From NCBI GenBank assembly GCA_948146395.1, contig OX411555.1, forward strand, positions 58,528,187-58,592,186: a stretch of DNA of 64,000 bases, read 5' to 3'. How positions within the stretch are numbered: the stretch's first letter is position 1; each line of letters begins with the position of its first letter. Positions 11,263 through 22,689 of the stretch are shown here, one piece after another. A model generated the notes under the pieces. That model did not search any database, was not told the origin of the DNA, and saw only the letters and a program-made list of their open reading frames with translations. Source of the DNA: Fragum whitleyi (taxonomy: Eukaryota; Mollusca; Bivalvia; Cardiida; Cardiidae). A program made the translations under genes and the position numbers.

Positions 11263-12420
11263 TATAGCTCCACTGGACGAAGTCCAGCGGGGTTGTTGTC
11301 ATGACATGGTATCCGCCGTAAGTGCGTGCGTCCGTGCTACCGTGCGTCCGTTATTTTTTTTTTCTTTAAACATCTTCTTCTCTGAAACTACTGTGCAGAA
11401 TTCAACCAACCTTCACAGGAATGGTGCTAAGGACATGCTCTTTCAGATTTGTTCCTTAAATTCTGATTGGGCTAAAGACATAGGCTCTACAGGCTTCCGT
11501 ATCAACTGAAAATGGCCCCCATATGATGGAAATATATATATATAAAACTTCTTCCCTGAAACTACTGTTCGGAAATCAACCAAACTTCACAGGAATGATG
11601 CTTAGAACGTGTCCTTTGAGATTTGTTTATAAAATTCTGATAAGGCTGATGACATGTCGTGTCACTGAGAAATGGTCCCATATGATGAAATATGAAAATA
11701 AACTCTTCTTCTCTGAAACTACTCTTCAGAATTCAACCAAACATCACAGGAATGATGCCCAAGACATGCTATTTCAGATTTGTTCGTTACATTCTGATAT
11801 GGCTTGTGGCTTGGGCTCTACGGGCCGTCGCGTTACTGAAAAATGATCCAATGAGATGAAATATATAAAAAAAATCTTTTTCTCTGAAACTTCTGTCCAG
11901 AATATAACCGAACTAAACAGGATTGATCCTTAGAACGTGCTCTTCTAGATTTATTAGTTAAATTGCGATCGGACCGATGACGTGGGCTCTCTGGGCTGCC
12001 GCATCACAAAAAGTGGTCCTATATGGTAAATTATGAAAAAAATCGTCTTCTTTGAAACTACTCTTCAGAGTTTAATGAAACTTCACAGGAATGGTGCTTA
12101 GTACATTTCCTTTTAGAATCCTCCTTTTATTCTAGATCACGCTGTTTACTTGTGTGTTACAGGCATTCACATCTTCCAAAAAGGGCCCTTATAGTGAAAT
12201 ATGAAAAAAAAATCTTCTTCTTTATAACTATTGGTCAGAATTCAACAAAATTATACAGGAATGATGCTTATGACATGCCCTTTCAGATTCCTTCTTTAAA
12301 TTTCATCGGGCTGAAAACTCTGGCGCTATGAACTGTTGAGTCACCAAAAAGGACCCGAACCCGTATGGTGAAATATTAAAAAATCTTTTCTGAAACTACT
12401 AATCAGAATTCGATCATACT
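11263..12420 (+). repeat. Hairpin-headed tandem-repeat element, family B
   Basis: The head is TATAGCTCCACTGGACGAAG with a hairpin GGACGAAGTCC and a GCGTGCGTCCGTG tract. About seven units follow, each starting near CTTCTTCTCTGAAACTACT at 11381, 11554, 11712, 11881, 12051, 12221 and 12388 (period near 168 bp). Each also has TTCACAGGAATGATGCTTAG. The units differ from one another by substitutions, so the array is old. No clear right-end hairpin was found. A two-unit minus copy is at 42450-42840. Confidence 0.75.
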
Positions 12421-12479
12421 TTCATATATTTCCTGTGTTACGTACGAACTGTCATCAACCGAAGCATTGCTGAAAAATA

Positions 12480-12565
12480 TCCGACGTGAGCCGGTGTCGA
12501 ACCCACGCGGACAACATTTTTTAATTAATGGTTAACAAGCCCAATGCTCTAACTCATGACCCAAA
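12480..12565 (-). repeat. tRNA-like relic
   Basis: On the minus strand, AGTTAGAGCATTGGGCTTGTTAACC resembles a D arm plus an anticodon arm (GTT), and GCGTGGGTTCGACACC resembles a B box. A long variable region separates them and no clean acceptor stem closes, so it looks like a tRNA pseudogene or SINE head rather than a working tRNA. Confidence 0.4.
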
Positions 12566-13094
12566 GAAGATCTTCCCTGACGCAGGTGTCATACATTGTA
12601 TTAAATATGGCGTAGCTTAATGCTTTTATGCAATAAATTGATGAATTTTCATAAATCTGTTAGGTATTCAGTGACAGTGGAGCGATATTGACCCTCTTCG
12701 ACCCGTCATGGACTTCGCATATTATCTTAAAAATACATATCCCCGATATCTCAAGATTCACAATACATGTCATGTGTGTTATTGTTTGCTTGGAATAGTT
12801 AATATAAAGTGAGCAGTCGAAAGGTCTTACCATATTTCAATTTGAGTTGAAAACCATGTATTAAGAAATATTCATACAAACATTGTTAGACAAAGTCCTA
12901 AGTATCAGAATTCGTCTATTTTTCTTTAAGGTTGGCATTTTATGCTAGATGTCATCGAGATTCAGGGGAAAAGGTTGAAAAACTCAAAATGAATATGAAT
13001 CTTACTATTCGTGCTAGAGTAAAAATTCACAGACCTTAAACTGAAACTCTCAAAGAAGAGAGAACATCATTGTTTTGCCAATTTCAAGTATTCC
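12566..13094. other. Intergenic, nothing recognised
   Basis: No gene or repeat end could be supported here. Confidence 0.4.
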
Positions 13095-13447
13095 TGATTA
13101 ATGAACTGGCAGGGCGGGGCTCAACTGTGACGTAATTTGGCGAGTTTACTTTTCTAAAGTTTGGGTTCTTTCAAATTTTAGTCGGTGATCATCGTTAACG
13201 CGTGCAAATAACTGTATCCTAAAACTTAAAGGATTCACGTGCTTTGAGAGAGTGAACCCATTTCATCGTTTGGTTACCGATTAAGCTGAAGTTACGAGGA
13301 TTTGATTACCAATCTACGGTTTAAGGTCTCGAGTTATTTATGTCGACTCTCTTTGGAAGTAGGTTATTTTAGATAAAAACTGATTTCCCTTAACCTTAAG
13401 TGCAACGACCCGTTACTTAGGCTCCGCCCCGCCAGGGCATTAATCAT
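13095..13447 (-). repeat. GC-ended foldback MITE (GGCGGGGC termini), copy 1
   Basis: Ends are TTAATGAACTGGCAGGGCGG and CCGCCAGGGCATTAA in opposite orientation. The interior has TTACCGATTAAGCTGAAGTTACGAGG, shared with copies at 28628-28995 and 51115-51395, where an AGCTTGTCCAAGCT hairpin occupies the middle. GC-rich ends contrast with the AT-rich interior. Confidence 0.65.
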
Positions 13448-13511
13448 GGATAATAGCATAAGGCCACAGTGTAAAATGAAAGAGTTCATGGTTGTAAGAT
13501 ATGAATTAGTT

Positions 13512-14476
13512 TTAAGGTTCATGTAAAGTGTTTGAGACCCAATATTTAGGGCACTTCATAAGACAAGATAAAGCAGTATGTCCAGGTATATTATATATCA
13601 AAATGAAGCTATTCGTGAGCACAAGCAGTTAGGCAACATAAGACCGCCATAACTATAGCGGTATAGCCAAAACATTGTGGAAAAGGGTCATTTTGTACAG
13701 AACAAGCAACTGCATGACGGTTGCATAAAATTGCCTCGTATTTTAACAAAGTACAGTCTGAAGTTCCATCTAGGTAGTGCTACAACCTTAGATATAAAAC
13801 TCAGTCTCAAAAGGCTCTTTTGAAACAATCAATTTCCATTTATTTTGTCAACATACATGCCAAACCGGTTTGGTCTGTTTTCAAAATAGATGTAAGGTAT
13901 GGTGCAACATCACACCATAATATTGTGAAATATTTTCTGCGATTTATTTAAAATTATAGTTTTTTTTAATTCAATGATCTACAATATCACTATACATTTA
14001 TCATTCTGTGAAATAGAAATTGATATATTGCTAAACAACCTTACAGGTATATAAACAATTAATGTCTATTTATGTTGTGATAACACACCATACCCTAAAA
14101 AGATCTACACGTTTACAAAATTAGAATGACATATATGACATATGTGTTTATAAAATAAGTCAAAATAAATTGCTTGCATTACTACGTTTAGGGGCTGAGT
14201 TTTATACCAATGGTTGTAGCACTACCTGGATGGTACTTTAGGCTAGACTTTGTTAAAATATGAGCCAACAGTCATGCAGTTGCTTGTTCTGTACAAAATG
14301 ACCCTTTTCTACAATGTTTTGGCTATACCACTATAGTTATAACATTCTTATGTTTTTCAACTGCTTGTGCTAATAAATAGCTTCATTTTGATATATAATA
14401 TTCCTGGACATACTGCTTTTTCTTCGCAAATGAATGCCTTTAAAATTGGGTCTCAAACACTTTACATGAACATTAA
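13512..14476. repeat. TTAA-flanked foldback element 1
   Basis: Begins TTAAGGTTCATGTAAAGTG and ends with the complement CACTTTACATGAACATTAA, 965 bp including both TTAA. The outer ~300 bp of each arm are complementary (CAGTATGTCCAGG, AACTGCATGACGGTTG). The centre is AT-rich and less symmetrical. No transposase frame. TTAA targets with such ends suggest a piggyBac- or Kolobok-mobilised element; the superfamily is inferred. Confidence 0.75.
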
Positions 14477-14935
14477 ATGGTAACCCGACAGCCATTCAGA
14501 TAGGATATTGAACGTACAGTTAAGGTTCATGTAAAGTGTTTGAGACCCAATTTTAAGGGCACTCATTAGCCAAGAAAAAGCAGTATGTCCAGGAATATTA
14601 TATATCAAAATGAAGCTATTTATGAGCACAAGCAGTTGAAAAACATAAGACTGTTATAACTATAGCCAAAACATTGTGGAAAAATGTCATTCTGTACAGA
14701 ACAAGCAACTGCATGACAGTTGGATAAAATTGGCTCATATTTTAACAAAGTCTAGGCTAAAGTACCATCCAGGTAGTGCTACAACCATTGGTATAAAACT
14801 CAGCCCCAAAACGTAGTTATGCAAGCAATTTATTTGGACTTATTTTATAAACACATATGTCATATATGTCATTCTAATTTTGTAAACGTGTAGATCTTTT
14901 TAGGGTATGGTGTGTTATCACAACATAAATAGACA

Positions 14936-15910
14936 TTAAGGTTCATGTAAAGTGTTTGAGACCCAATATTTAGGGCACTTCATTAGCCAAGAAAAAGCAG
15001 TATGTCCAGGTATATTATATATCAAAATGAAGCTATTCGTGAGCATAAGCAGTTAGGCAACATAAAACCGCCATAGCTATATCGGTATAGCCAAAACATT
15101 GTGGAAAAGGGCCATTTTGTACAGAACAAGCAACTGCATGACGACTGCATAAAATTGTCCCATATTTTGACAAAGCACGGTCTAAAGTACTGTCCAGGTA
15201 GTGCTACAACCTTAGATATAAAACTCAGTCTCAAAAGGCTCCTTTGAAACAATCAATTTCCATTTATTTTGTCAACATACTTGTCAAACCGGTTTGGTCT
15301 GTTTTCAAAATAGATGTTAGGTATGGTGCAACATCGCACCATAATATTATGAAATATTTTCTGCGATTTATGTCAAATTATAGTTTTTTTTAATTCAATG
15401 ATCTACAATTTTACTATATATTTATCCTTCTGTGAAATAGAAATCGATATATTGCTAAACTACCTTACAGGTATATAAACAATTAATGTCTATTTATGTT
15501 GTGATAACACACCATACCCTAAAAAGATCTACACGATTACAAAATTAGAATGGCATATTTGACATATGTGTTTATAAAATAAGTCAAAATAAATTGCTTG
15601 CATATCTACGTTTTGGGGCTGAGTTTTATACCAATGGTTGTAGCACTACCTGGATGGTGCTTTAGGCTAGACTTTGTTAAAATATGAGCCAATTTTATCC
15701 AACTGTCATGCAGTTGCTTGTTCTGTACAAAATGACCCTTTTCCACAATGTTTTGGCTAAACCGATATAGTTATAACAGTCTTATGTTTTTCAACTGGTT
15801 GTGCTCATAAATAGCTTCATTTTGATATATAATATTCCTGGACATACTGCTTTTTCTTGGCAAATGAATGCCCTTAAAATTGGGTCTCAAACACTTTACA
15901 TGAACCTTAA
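14936..15910. mobile_element. TTAA-flanked foldback element 3, nested in element 2
   Basis: 975 bp including TTAA at 14936-14939 and 15907-15910. Left flank AATAGACA and right flank TTGTTTATATACC rejoin as the continuous arm sequence found inside element 3 itself near 15475-15492. This shows a clean insertion at a TTAA with duplication of those four bases. Arms are well conserved, so it is the youngest of the three. Confidence 0.8.
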
Positions 15911-16046
15911 TTGTTTATATACCTGTAAGGTTGTTTAGCAATATATCAATTTCTATTTCACAGAATGATAAATATATAGTAATAATGTAGATCATTGAAT
16001 TAAAAAAAACTATAATTTGAAATAAATCGCAGAAAATATTTCACAA

Positions 16047-16290
16047 CGGGCCAACTTATTTCAGGCCCGGGCGGGGCCCGTTGTTGTTGTTTTCTCAGCT
16101 TGAAACCAGCTCTGCGTTCAGGCTAAAAATATGTTTCACACTGTTTTCAAATTATACCCCGCTTTACACGTAAGTGCACGAGTAAAGCGGGGTATAACTT
16201 GAAACGTTATGTCATCCGAAACGCAGGGCTGGTTTCAAGCTGAAAAAACAACAACAACGGGCCCCGCCCGGGTCTGAAATAAGTTGGCCC
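16047..16290. repeat. GGGCCAACTTATTTCAGGCCC palindrome carrying a CGCTTTACA hairpin
   Basis: A 244 bp palindrome inserted in element 2 between TTTCACAA and AATATTATCG. Outer arms GGGCCAACTTATTTCAG and CTGAAATAAGTTGGCCC lead into GGGCGGGGCCCGTTGTTGTTG and its complement. Inside are AAACCAGCTCTGCGTTCAGG and the ACCCCGCTTTACACG hairpin shared with the small MITE family (e.g. 21008-21150). It appears to be a composite. Confidence 0.7.
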
Positions 16291-16498
16291 AATATTATCG
16301 TGTGATGTTGCACCATACCTTACATCTATTTTGAAAACAGACCAAACCGGTTTGACGTGTATGTTGACAAAATGAATGGAAATTGATTGTTTCAAATAGC
16401 TTCATTTTATTATATACAATATACCTGGACATACTGCTTTTTCTTGGCTAATGAAGTGCCCTAAATATTGGGTCTCAAACACTTTACATGAACCTTAA

Positions 16499-16921
16499 AC
16501 ATCATGAAATCGTGAATAGTGTTGGAATAATTTTGGAATGAAATTGAATAAAAGAAGTGAGTGAGTTGTGAGTGAAATAAAAGGGAAGTCACCCAATATC
16601 GCCAATTTTGATCAGGATGAACAAAATTAGCGATATTGTTACCTCCCTTAAATAAAATACGCATACAAGTTCTATTAATAGCTTCCAATTTCTTCAATTA
16701 CCAACCCGATGCTTATGAATTCAATTTTGTCTGTGAAATCGCTATTTTTTTCTTGCTGAATTTATTTTGAGTGCAGTTGTTGACATTACCTTTTTTGTTG
16801 ATTTCGAAACGTTTTTGAATGGTTTGAGTTAGTTTTTGGAACGAATGAACGGAGCACCGAGGAAACGATTAAAAATGGTTTTAATTGAGATAAATATCAC
16901 GAGGTTATTAACTGTAAGGTA
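16499..16921 (+). repeat. TA-MITE copy 1
   Basis: The left end is degraded (ATCATGAAATCGTGAATAG), then TTTTGGAATGAAATTGAA. A central palindrome lies at 16582-16650 (CAATATCGCCAATTTTG ... CAAAATTAGCGATATTG, bounded by AGGGAAGT and ACCTCCCT). The right end is ATATCACGAGGTTATTAACTGTA. Better ends are seen at 52009-52409. Confidence 0.65.
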
Positions 16922-16929
16922 GGTAAAAT

Positions 16930-17295
16930 CGGGAAATTGACAACTACCCCAGTCAAAATTATTTTTAATCGCTCGCTCAGATTCCAAATCCCCACTCAAA
17001 GCTATAAAAAAAACCCTCCAAAATCGTTCAAAACTTCAAATCTTTCGACTTTTTTTTAACCGATGTCGGTTTTAAAGCGTCCGATTGGTCTTTTAAGACA
17101 CATAAACAGATAAGGACGTAGCTTTGAATAAAGGATGGAAATAAATTATCATGAATTTCGCCAAATTGGAAGAAATTTGAGGTATTTGATTACCTCCCTT
17201 TACTTCAATAAAACAAGCTCACTCATCTCACTCATTTAATTTCATCCGGAAATCATTCCACGAAATTGTCAATTTCACGATGAAACTAACTGTAC
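16930..17295 (-). repeat. TA-MITE copy 2 (inverted)
   Basis: Ends with GTCAATTTCACGATG...AACTGTA at 17266-17295 and begins near GGGAAATTGACAACTACC. The central palindrome is only half preserved near 17150-17212 (ATTTCGCCAAATTGG, GATTACCTCCCTTTA). It lies head-to-head with copy 1. Confidence 0.6.
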
Positions 17296-17330
17296 CTGCA
17301 TGACTGGACATTTCACAAGTAATACGATCT

Positions 17331-17764
17331 TACAGTTAATTACATTGTGAAATTGACATTTAACTCAATCAAAACCATTCTATATCGTTCATTCATCGCT
17401 CAACTCATTCATTGCAAACATTCATTCAAATCGATCAAAAACGCTCCAAATGACTAAAAAGTATACACCCAACAGCTACATTAAAAAAAAATGGGAAAAA
17501 ATTGTGATTTCACTGGCAGTTGAAATTGTTAGCGTCTGATAGGTTCTTGAAAAAATAGGAAGTAATTTACAGAACTTTTATGCATATTTAATGAAAGGGA
17601 GGCAATCAATATTGCTAATTTTGTTCATCCTGAACAAAATTTGCACTACTGGATTACCTCCCATTAAATTCACTCAAAAGTCGCTCCACACATTCATTCA
17701 ACCTCGTTCCAAAATCATTCCAAAATCATTCATCTTGTCAATTTCACGATGTTGTAAACTGCAT
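17331..17764 (-). repeat. TA-MITE copy 3 (inverted)
   Basis: Begins TACAGTTAATTACATTGTG and ends CTTGTCAATTTCACGATGTTG followed by a diverged AAACTGCA. The central palindrome at about 17594-17664 is well kept: ATATTGCTAATTTTGTTCA facing TGAACAAAATTTGC, closed by GATTACCTCCC. Confidence 0.7.
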
Positions 17765-17769
17765 AAACA

Positions 17770-18639
17770 TAACCTTCAGGGAAAATCATTTGAAATAGTC
17801 GAGCATTAGATCTTTGTTCTATTAACAATGTAAATATTGCTTTTTCTTCTCGGAAATGTCGCGAATTTAATACAGTAAGTGCGGGACTTTCATCACGGTA
17901 CAATATGTAATTAGCGCTTGTGATTAAAAACGTCATGTAAATTTCTCTTTCCCGTAGATATTGTGTCACGCCATGTATAAAAGAGTTGGAATGGTAAATT
18001 TAATTTTGTAAGGTTAATTGATGCAGACTTAGTTCTTCTGTAGAAGTTATTTTCATTGAATTCAATATTTTTCAGTCGAAATTTTGAAAAATCAGGGAAC
18101 GAAAAAACAAAACAAAAAACAAACAAACAAACAAACAAACAAATAGAGGAACGCAAAACTGTCATGCAAAAGAAATACATTCTAGGACAAAAAAAAAAAT
18201 GACATATGTCATCATACCTAGAATTGCCTGTTTGTTTGCATGCGATTTTGCGTTTAAAAAAATCGTTCAGTCATATGGCGGCTGCTGGAGCTCCTAAAAA
18301 TGGCTTTCTGTCATTTGTCGTACGAGTTCTATCATTGCATCTCTTCCTAGCCTTCATCTGTTATCTACCTTCGCTCTATCAATCAAATGAATTGTATTCA
18401 TTCACCAATTTCAGTATTCATGTATTATTACTTGTATCTCTACAGAAAGACTAAATATATAATGCATTTCTAATTATCTTCGTCAATCGTGGCCTGGATC
18501 GTATGATATATCGATATTGTTTTAACTATTTAGTCAGTCAAATATTTGAAGTCTGTTTCTGCCAAGTTAATTATACGAACTTAAAAATTCGTTACATTTA
18601 TTTAACGTAGGCCCAATGACTAATGTGATCATCAAAAGT
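17770..18639. other. Intergenic, CAAA microsatellite
   Basis: No supported gene. A short (CAAA)n run lies at about 18113-18142. The open frame at 18206-18454 has hydrophobic stretches but no family resemblance. Confidence 0.4.
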
Positions 18640-18911
18640 AAGGTAAACAAGATCACCACCCACGGATGCTTGAGTGCTAGATTGTGGATAAAAATCTAAG
18701 TCGAAATGGGGGCATTATTGGCACAAAATACATCAAAAGCTACCCCCCCCCCCCCTGATTTTATAGATTGCTTTTTTTGAAAGTGCACATGTTTGCCAAG
18801 TTTCAAGAGTATGTCTTTAGTACAATCAGAGATATAAGAAAATGTCGATGTTTTCACACGACGACGACGACATCAACGACAACGATGACGACACCAAGGC
18901 TATAGCAATAC
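18640..18911 (+). repeat. Dispersed repeat ending in GAC-rich CCAAGGCTATAGC
   Basis: CACCCACGGATGCTTGAGTGC...GGATAAAAATC...GACGACGACGACATC...CCAAGGCTATAGCAAT is shared in order with 35840-36045 and 37005-37265. It includes a 13-base C run near 18745. It is perhaps a LINE 3' end or an old non-autonomous element; the type is unresolved. Confidence 0.5.
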
Positions 18912-18914
18912 ATC

Positions 18915-19055
18915 AGACCTGTGTTCAGGATGAAAAAGCATTTCGCGAGTGCTTTGAAATGATGCTCCGCTTTGCACGTGCACATACGTGCAAAGCGGGG
19001 CATCATTTCGAAAGCGCTTCGCTAACGTTTTCATCCTGAACGTAGGGCAGGTTTC
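18915..19055. repeat. CGCTTTGCACGTG hairpin MITE
   Basis: Left CAGACCTGTGTTCAGGATGAA pairs with right TTCATCCTGAACGTAGGGCAGG. The middle is CTCCGCTTTGCACGTGCAC facing ACGTGCAAAGCGGGG. The loop-proximal stem contains CACGTG. Confidence 0.75.
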
Positions 19056-19080
19056 TCCGAAAACAGCCGAATTATCCCCC

Positions 19081-19140
19081 TCCCCCCCCCCCCCCCCCCC
19101 CAAAAAAAAAAAAAAAAAAAATAAAAAAAACAAAACAACA
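19081..19140. repeat. C and A homopolymer runs
   Basis: About 20 C followed by about 19 A and further A-rich sequence. Such runs are slippage- and assembly-prone. Confidence 0.9.
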
Positions 19141-19199
19141 ACAAAAGCACACACATTGCATTAATATTACATCCAATTAACCTCTTGTTTCATCTGTTC

Positions 19200-19325
19200 A
19201 AAGATGGAACATCTTTGCGCCCTTAAAAAAATGATATCCCGCTTAGCACGACAGTCCACGTGCAAAGTGGGATATTATCACTAAGACGTTGCGCGATAGT
19301 ACTCATTTTTAACGCAGGGCATGAC
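19200..19325. repeat. Hairpin MITE, diverged copy
   Basis: AATGATATCCCGCTTAGCACG faces CACGTGCAAAGTGGGATATTA. The outer arm CATCTTTGCGCCCTTA is only loosely matched by the right end ACGCAGGGCATG. Confidence 0.55.
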
Positions 19326-19574
19326 AATCTAGCCATTTCAGACCAACTGTAAAACTAAAATCAAGATTGTCCCGGTTTGTTTATTGTGTCGTTGTTTTCA
19401 TTAACGAGATTACATTGTGGCACTATTCTAACGATATAGATATATTCAGGTTGGTGTTTATACATTCTTGCTTTTGGAGTATTTATCAGGGATTATCAGG
19501 TCATCATTTATAACAAGGTATGTTTCTTATTTTTTCATTCGGCCCTTCAATTCATTCCTTCATCCAATTGTTCT

Positions 19575-19734
<160 letters not shown>

Positions 19735-19735
<1 letters not shown>

Positions 19736-19995
19736 GTTAAGGTGAATCAGTTTATTATGTTATAATATAATAATCAGATAATGATAATATAATAATGATA
19801 TTATATAAATATTTTTTAACTATTTCATCACTTTAATAGATGGTCGACATATTCGACTTGATGTCGTAGGAGGATAACCAAACCCTCGTATCTTCAGCTT
19901 TGACTAGCTGAGTTAATGGATTTTGGTAACCCATCGATGAAATGTATTCAGTTGCGCTAGGCACGATATTCATTACTGTTTTAAAAAACAGGTAA
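19735..19995 (+). repeat. GC-ended MITE, truncated relative
   Basis: AGGTTAAGGTGAATCAGTTT, GGATAACCAAACCCTCGTA and TTTTGGTAACCCA match the interior of 28628-28995 in order. GC-rich ends are absent. Confidence 0.5.
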
Positions 19996-20284
19996 TTAGA
20001 AACAACACTGTTTTACGACAATTGTCGACAAACGTTTGAAAGAACGTTCAAATGTTCAAATATGATGCAAATAATCGAAGATGATGTTTCATCAAACTTT
20101 ATTTTCACTTAAGATTACCGCAGTCCTAAAATTCAAATTTTAGAAAGAAGGTCAAAGGTCAACGTCAGTGTTAAAGAGTCAACATTATGCCAGAATCAAA
20201 TACAGCCAATTCCTTACCTTATTAGCAAAATAAATTAAATACATGTAGTTCTAAAATTTCAAGAATTGAAAAATGTATTAAATA

Positions 20285-20475
20285 TTTTCCTTTTGTCTAC
20301 CTCACCAATGGGTTGATAATCGTAGACCTATGTGAAATAGTAGCTAGAGGCTAGGAAAGGATGTGATGATTGTACTGGTGAGAGAAATACCAGGAATCCA
20401 TTGTAAGGTGCTCCAGCCGCCGCGATATAACTGAAAAATTGTTGAAAGCGGCGTTAAACTCCATTCTATCAATCA
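20285..20475 (+). repeat. SINE family 1, body only
   Basis: Same ordered blocks as the 10540 copy: CACCAATGGGTTGATAATCG, AGACCTATGTGAAATAG, ACCAGGAATCCATTG, TCCAGCCGCCGCGATATAAC, GTTGAAAGCGGCGTTAAAC, then a (ATCA)n-like tail. Confidence 0.8.
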
Positions 20476-21007
20476 ATCCTTGTGTCTACCTAGTTTTAAA
20501 AAATGTATCTACACTGGTTCCAAATTCCCTCAAAACTTTGTTATCTACACTGTACCGGTGAAGAAAAAAACTACTGCAAGTTTCCACACTGGACTGTTGT
20601 TCATTTACAAAAACTAAAAATATCACTTTCCACGATGCTTTTTCAAAGCTTTCAAAATTTTGAATTGTTTGTGAGGGTTTGGAGCTTACGATAGGTCGTG
20701 AGACACTGGTGATTTTATTCGTAATGAATCTAATATTCCGGAACCAATCTCGGGATCACCGCCTTAATTTCGGTTTTTGCTAATCACCCAACCTTATCGA
20801 TTGAATCCAAGTTGTTTAGATAGCATCACGAGAAAACATTGGGAATATAAGAAAATAGGACATTCTATGTTTGTTACAATAGCTATTGTTAAACAGCATC
20901 AGTGAAATTAACCTGTATTTTTGCGATTGAAAATGTATTTACACTGTATCATTGTTTACGTCCGACATATTGCACGTTTCTACACCGGACACTTTTTTAC
21001 TACACTT

Positions 21008-21150
21008 TACCAGCCCTGTGTTTAGGATGTAAAGGCGTTTCGCGTGCGCTTTGAGATGATATCCCGCTTTGCACGTGCACATACGTGCAAAGCGAGGTAT
21101 CTTTTCGAAAGCGCTTCGCTAACGTTTTCATCCTGAACGAAGGGCTGGTA
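21008..21150. repeat. CGCTTTGCACGTG hairpin MITE, best copy
   Basis: Terminal arms TACCAGCCCTGTGTTTAGGA and TCCTGAACGAAGGGCTGGTA are complementary with few mismatches. Inside, AGCGCTTTCG and the CCCGCTTTGCACGTGCAC hairpin continue the fold. TA at both outer ends is consistent with a Tc1/mariner-type TA duplication. No coding capacity. Confidence 0.8.
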
Positions 21151-21199
21151 TACGACTGCGAGCACGTTAAACATCGAATCATGAGATTAAATTGATTAC

Positions 21200-21204
21200 T
21201 AGTT
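21200..21204. repeat. Target-site duplication TAGTT, left
   Basis: Five bases abutting CACAGTG. An identical TAGTT follows the right terminus at 26677-26681. Confidence 0.8.
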
Positions 21205-21665
21205 CACAGTGGACCAACGTACAGATTCGCAAATCGGCAGCTGCGATGACTGTACGTCGCTAATCAGCTAGCTGCAGTCTATAACTTAAATTAAAATCAT
21301 AATTGTGTTCAAACGACTTGACAGAATTAAACGGAACATCTCTTAAAATAAAGGTAAGATATTTGTCCTTTAGTTAATGCTACGATCACGACATCAAACT
21401 AGTTTGTATTTGTACAATTGAGATCAATCACTGGCGTTTGCCCTCAACAACCTCCTTCACTGCTTGTTCTCTTCTACTTTTTCAAATTGGAAACGCATCA
21501 AACCCTCTGTATGCGAATACAAAAGAATCAATTACCTTCAAAACAAAATAGCCATGAGACGGATCCGTGTTGTTTTTATAAATAAAACAATATTTTATCC
21601 AGGCACCCCAGAAAGGTCCTTTGTACCATTAGCTGCATGTACCTCTATTTTAGCTGTATAATTAG
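21205..21665 (+). repeat. Left terminal inverted repeat
   Basis: About 460 bp, by eye roughly four in five positions shared with the right arm beyond the near-identical first 63. Shared blocks include AAAATAAAGGTAAGA, AATCACTGGCGTTTGCC, CCTTCACTGCTTGTTCT and AATTGGAAACGCATCAAA. GGTAAGA looks like a 5' splice site. Confidence 0.8.
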
Positions 21666-22689
21666 CTGCGATTTTTGACACGGATTCCTCCCATATTCTC
21701 GTTTAAGTATTTGATAAAATAAACGACAGGTGCATGTACTATGCTTCTGTTTTGATTACAGATGGGTGTTATTATCATTTGAGTATTTTTTGCAAATCAT
21801 CGGCTATATCCGATCACTTGTTAAATAAGTATAACTACATTGCAAGACTAACCATTCATTTGAATCCCATCAAACATGGCTTACATTTGCCTCATAAAGC
21901 ACCTTTGTAAATCGTTTACTCACAGTAACCCAAAAAGTATAATTAGCGTGCGGCTGTCCATACTATCCATTCTATTAGAAACGGCTATTCAAATTTTGAT
22001 GATAACTCAAGGACTTTAGGACACCCCTAAATGCATCGCATCTCCCCATTCGAACATCGTGCTATTTGAATCGGTCTACACATTTTCTATAAAAGTTATT
22101 TCAATGGGACCCCACGATGACCGAATGGGCACGTAGCGGAATTTTATCACAGATTTGCAAAAAATGGTACTGGACGGTTTTGTGATTCAATGTCTTAATT
22201 ATACAAAACATCGCGGTCTGTGATATCGCATAGTGGCTTCTTGGCTGGTTTTAATTCATCCTTTTGTTTGTTATTACTGCCTTTTGATGCGTTTCATAAA
22301 TCGAAAATTGCTTTCATTTTGGTAACTGTTCGCTTTACGATTTATTGTTGGCAATATAAATAGTATCCTTGATCCTTAACTACATATGACACAGGATGAT
22401 GGTTTTTCGTTTGCAAAGTATTTGTTAAAATTCCTTTAAGAAGTTTCCGGTAATAGCTTCCTTCTTTTCTTGTTTGGATGTCGGATTACCGTATATAGTT
22501 TATCATCTTTTGAATATCTGAAAGTATAAACACAATATATTCTTGTTGACCAATTTTCTATCAAAATTTCTACGAATTGGGACATGGCATATCAACTCTA
22601 GCAAATTTACAACAGGAAAACAAAGTGATGATGTCATAAAACTATACTCACACGAATACCCTACAGAAACAAACGAACAAACAAGCAGA
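21666..22689. other. Transposon interior, nothing recognised
   Basis: No transposase-like frame, RNA gene or repeat end could be supported. Confidence 0.4.

Larger units (their letters stand above)
14520..16498. mobile_element. TTAA-flanked foldback element 2 (host of two insertions)
   Basis: Same termini as element 1: TTAAGGTTCATGTAAAGTG at 14520 and its complement ending in TTAA at 16495-16498. It is split by element 3 (14936-15910) and by a GC-rich palindrome (16047-16290). Its right arm also lacks about 200 bp relative to element 3. Without these insertions the remaining sequence is about 760 bp. Confidence 0.7.

Noticed and set aside
11263..12420. CRISPR-like regular array
   Set aside because: Units of ~168 bp diverge along their whole length, with no short conserved repeat and unique spacer pattern, in clearly eukaryotic DNA.
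18206..18454. Possible small membrane protein
   Set aside because: Hydrophobic bias is expected in AT-rich DNA; no signal peptide context, neighbouring exon or family resemblance.
21212..21240. Full recombination signal sequence with nonamer
   Set aside because: The heptamer CACAGTG is exact, but no ACAAAAACC-like nonamer lies 12 or 23 bases further in.
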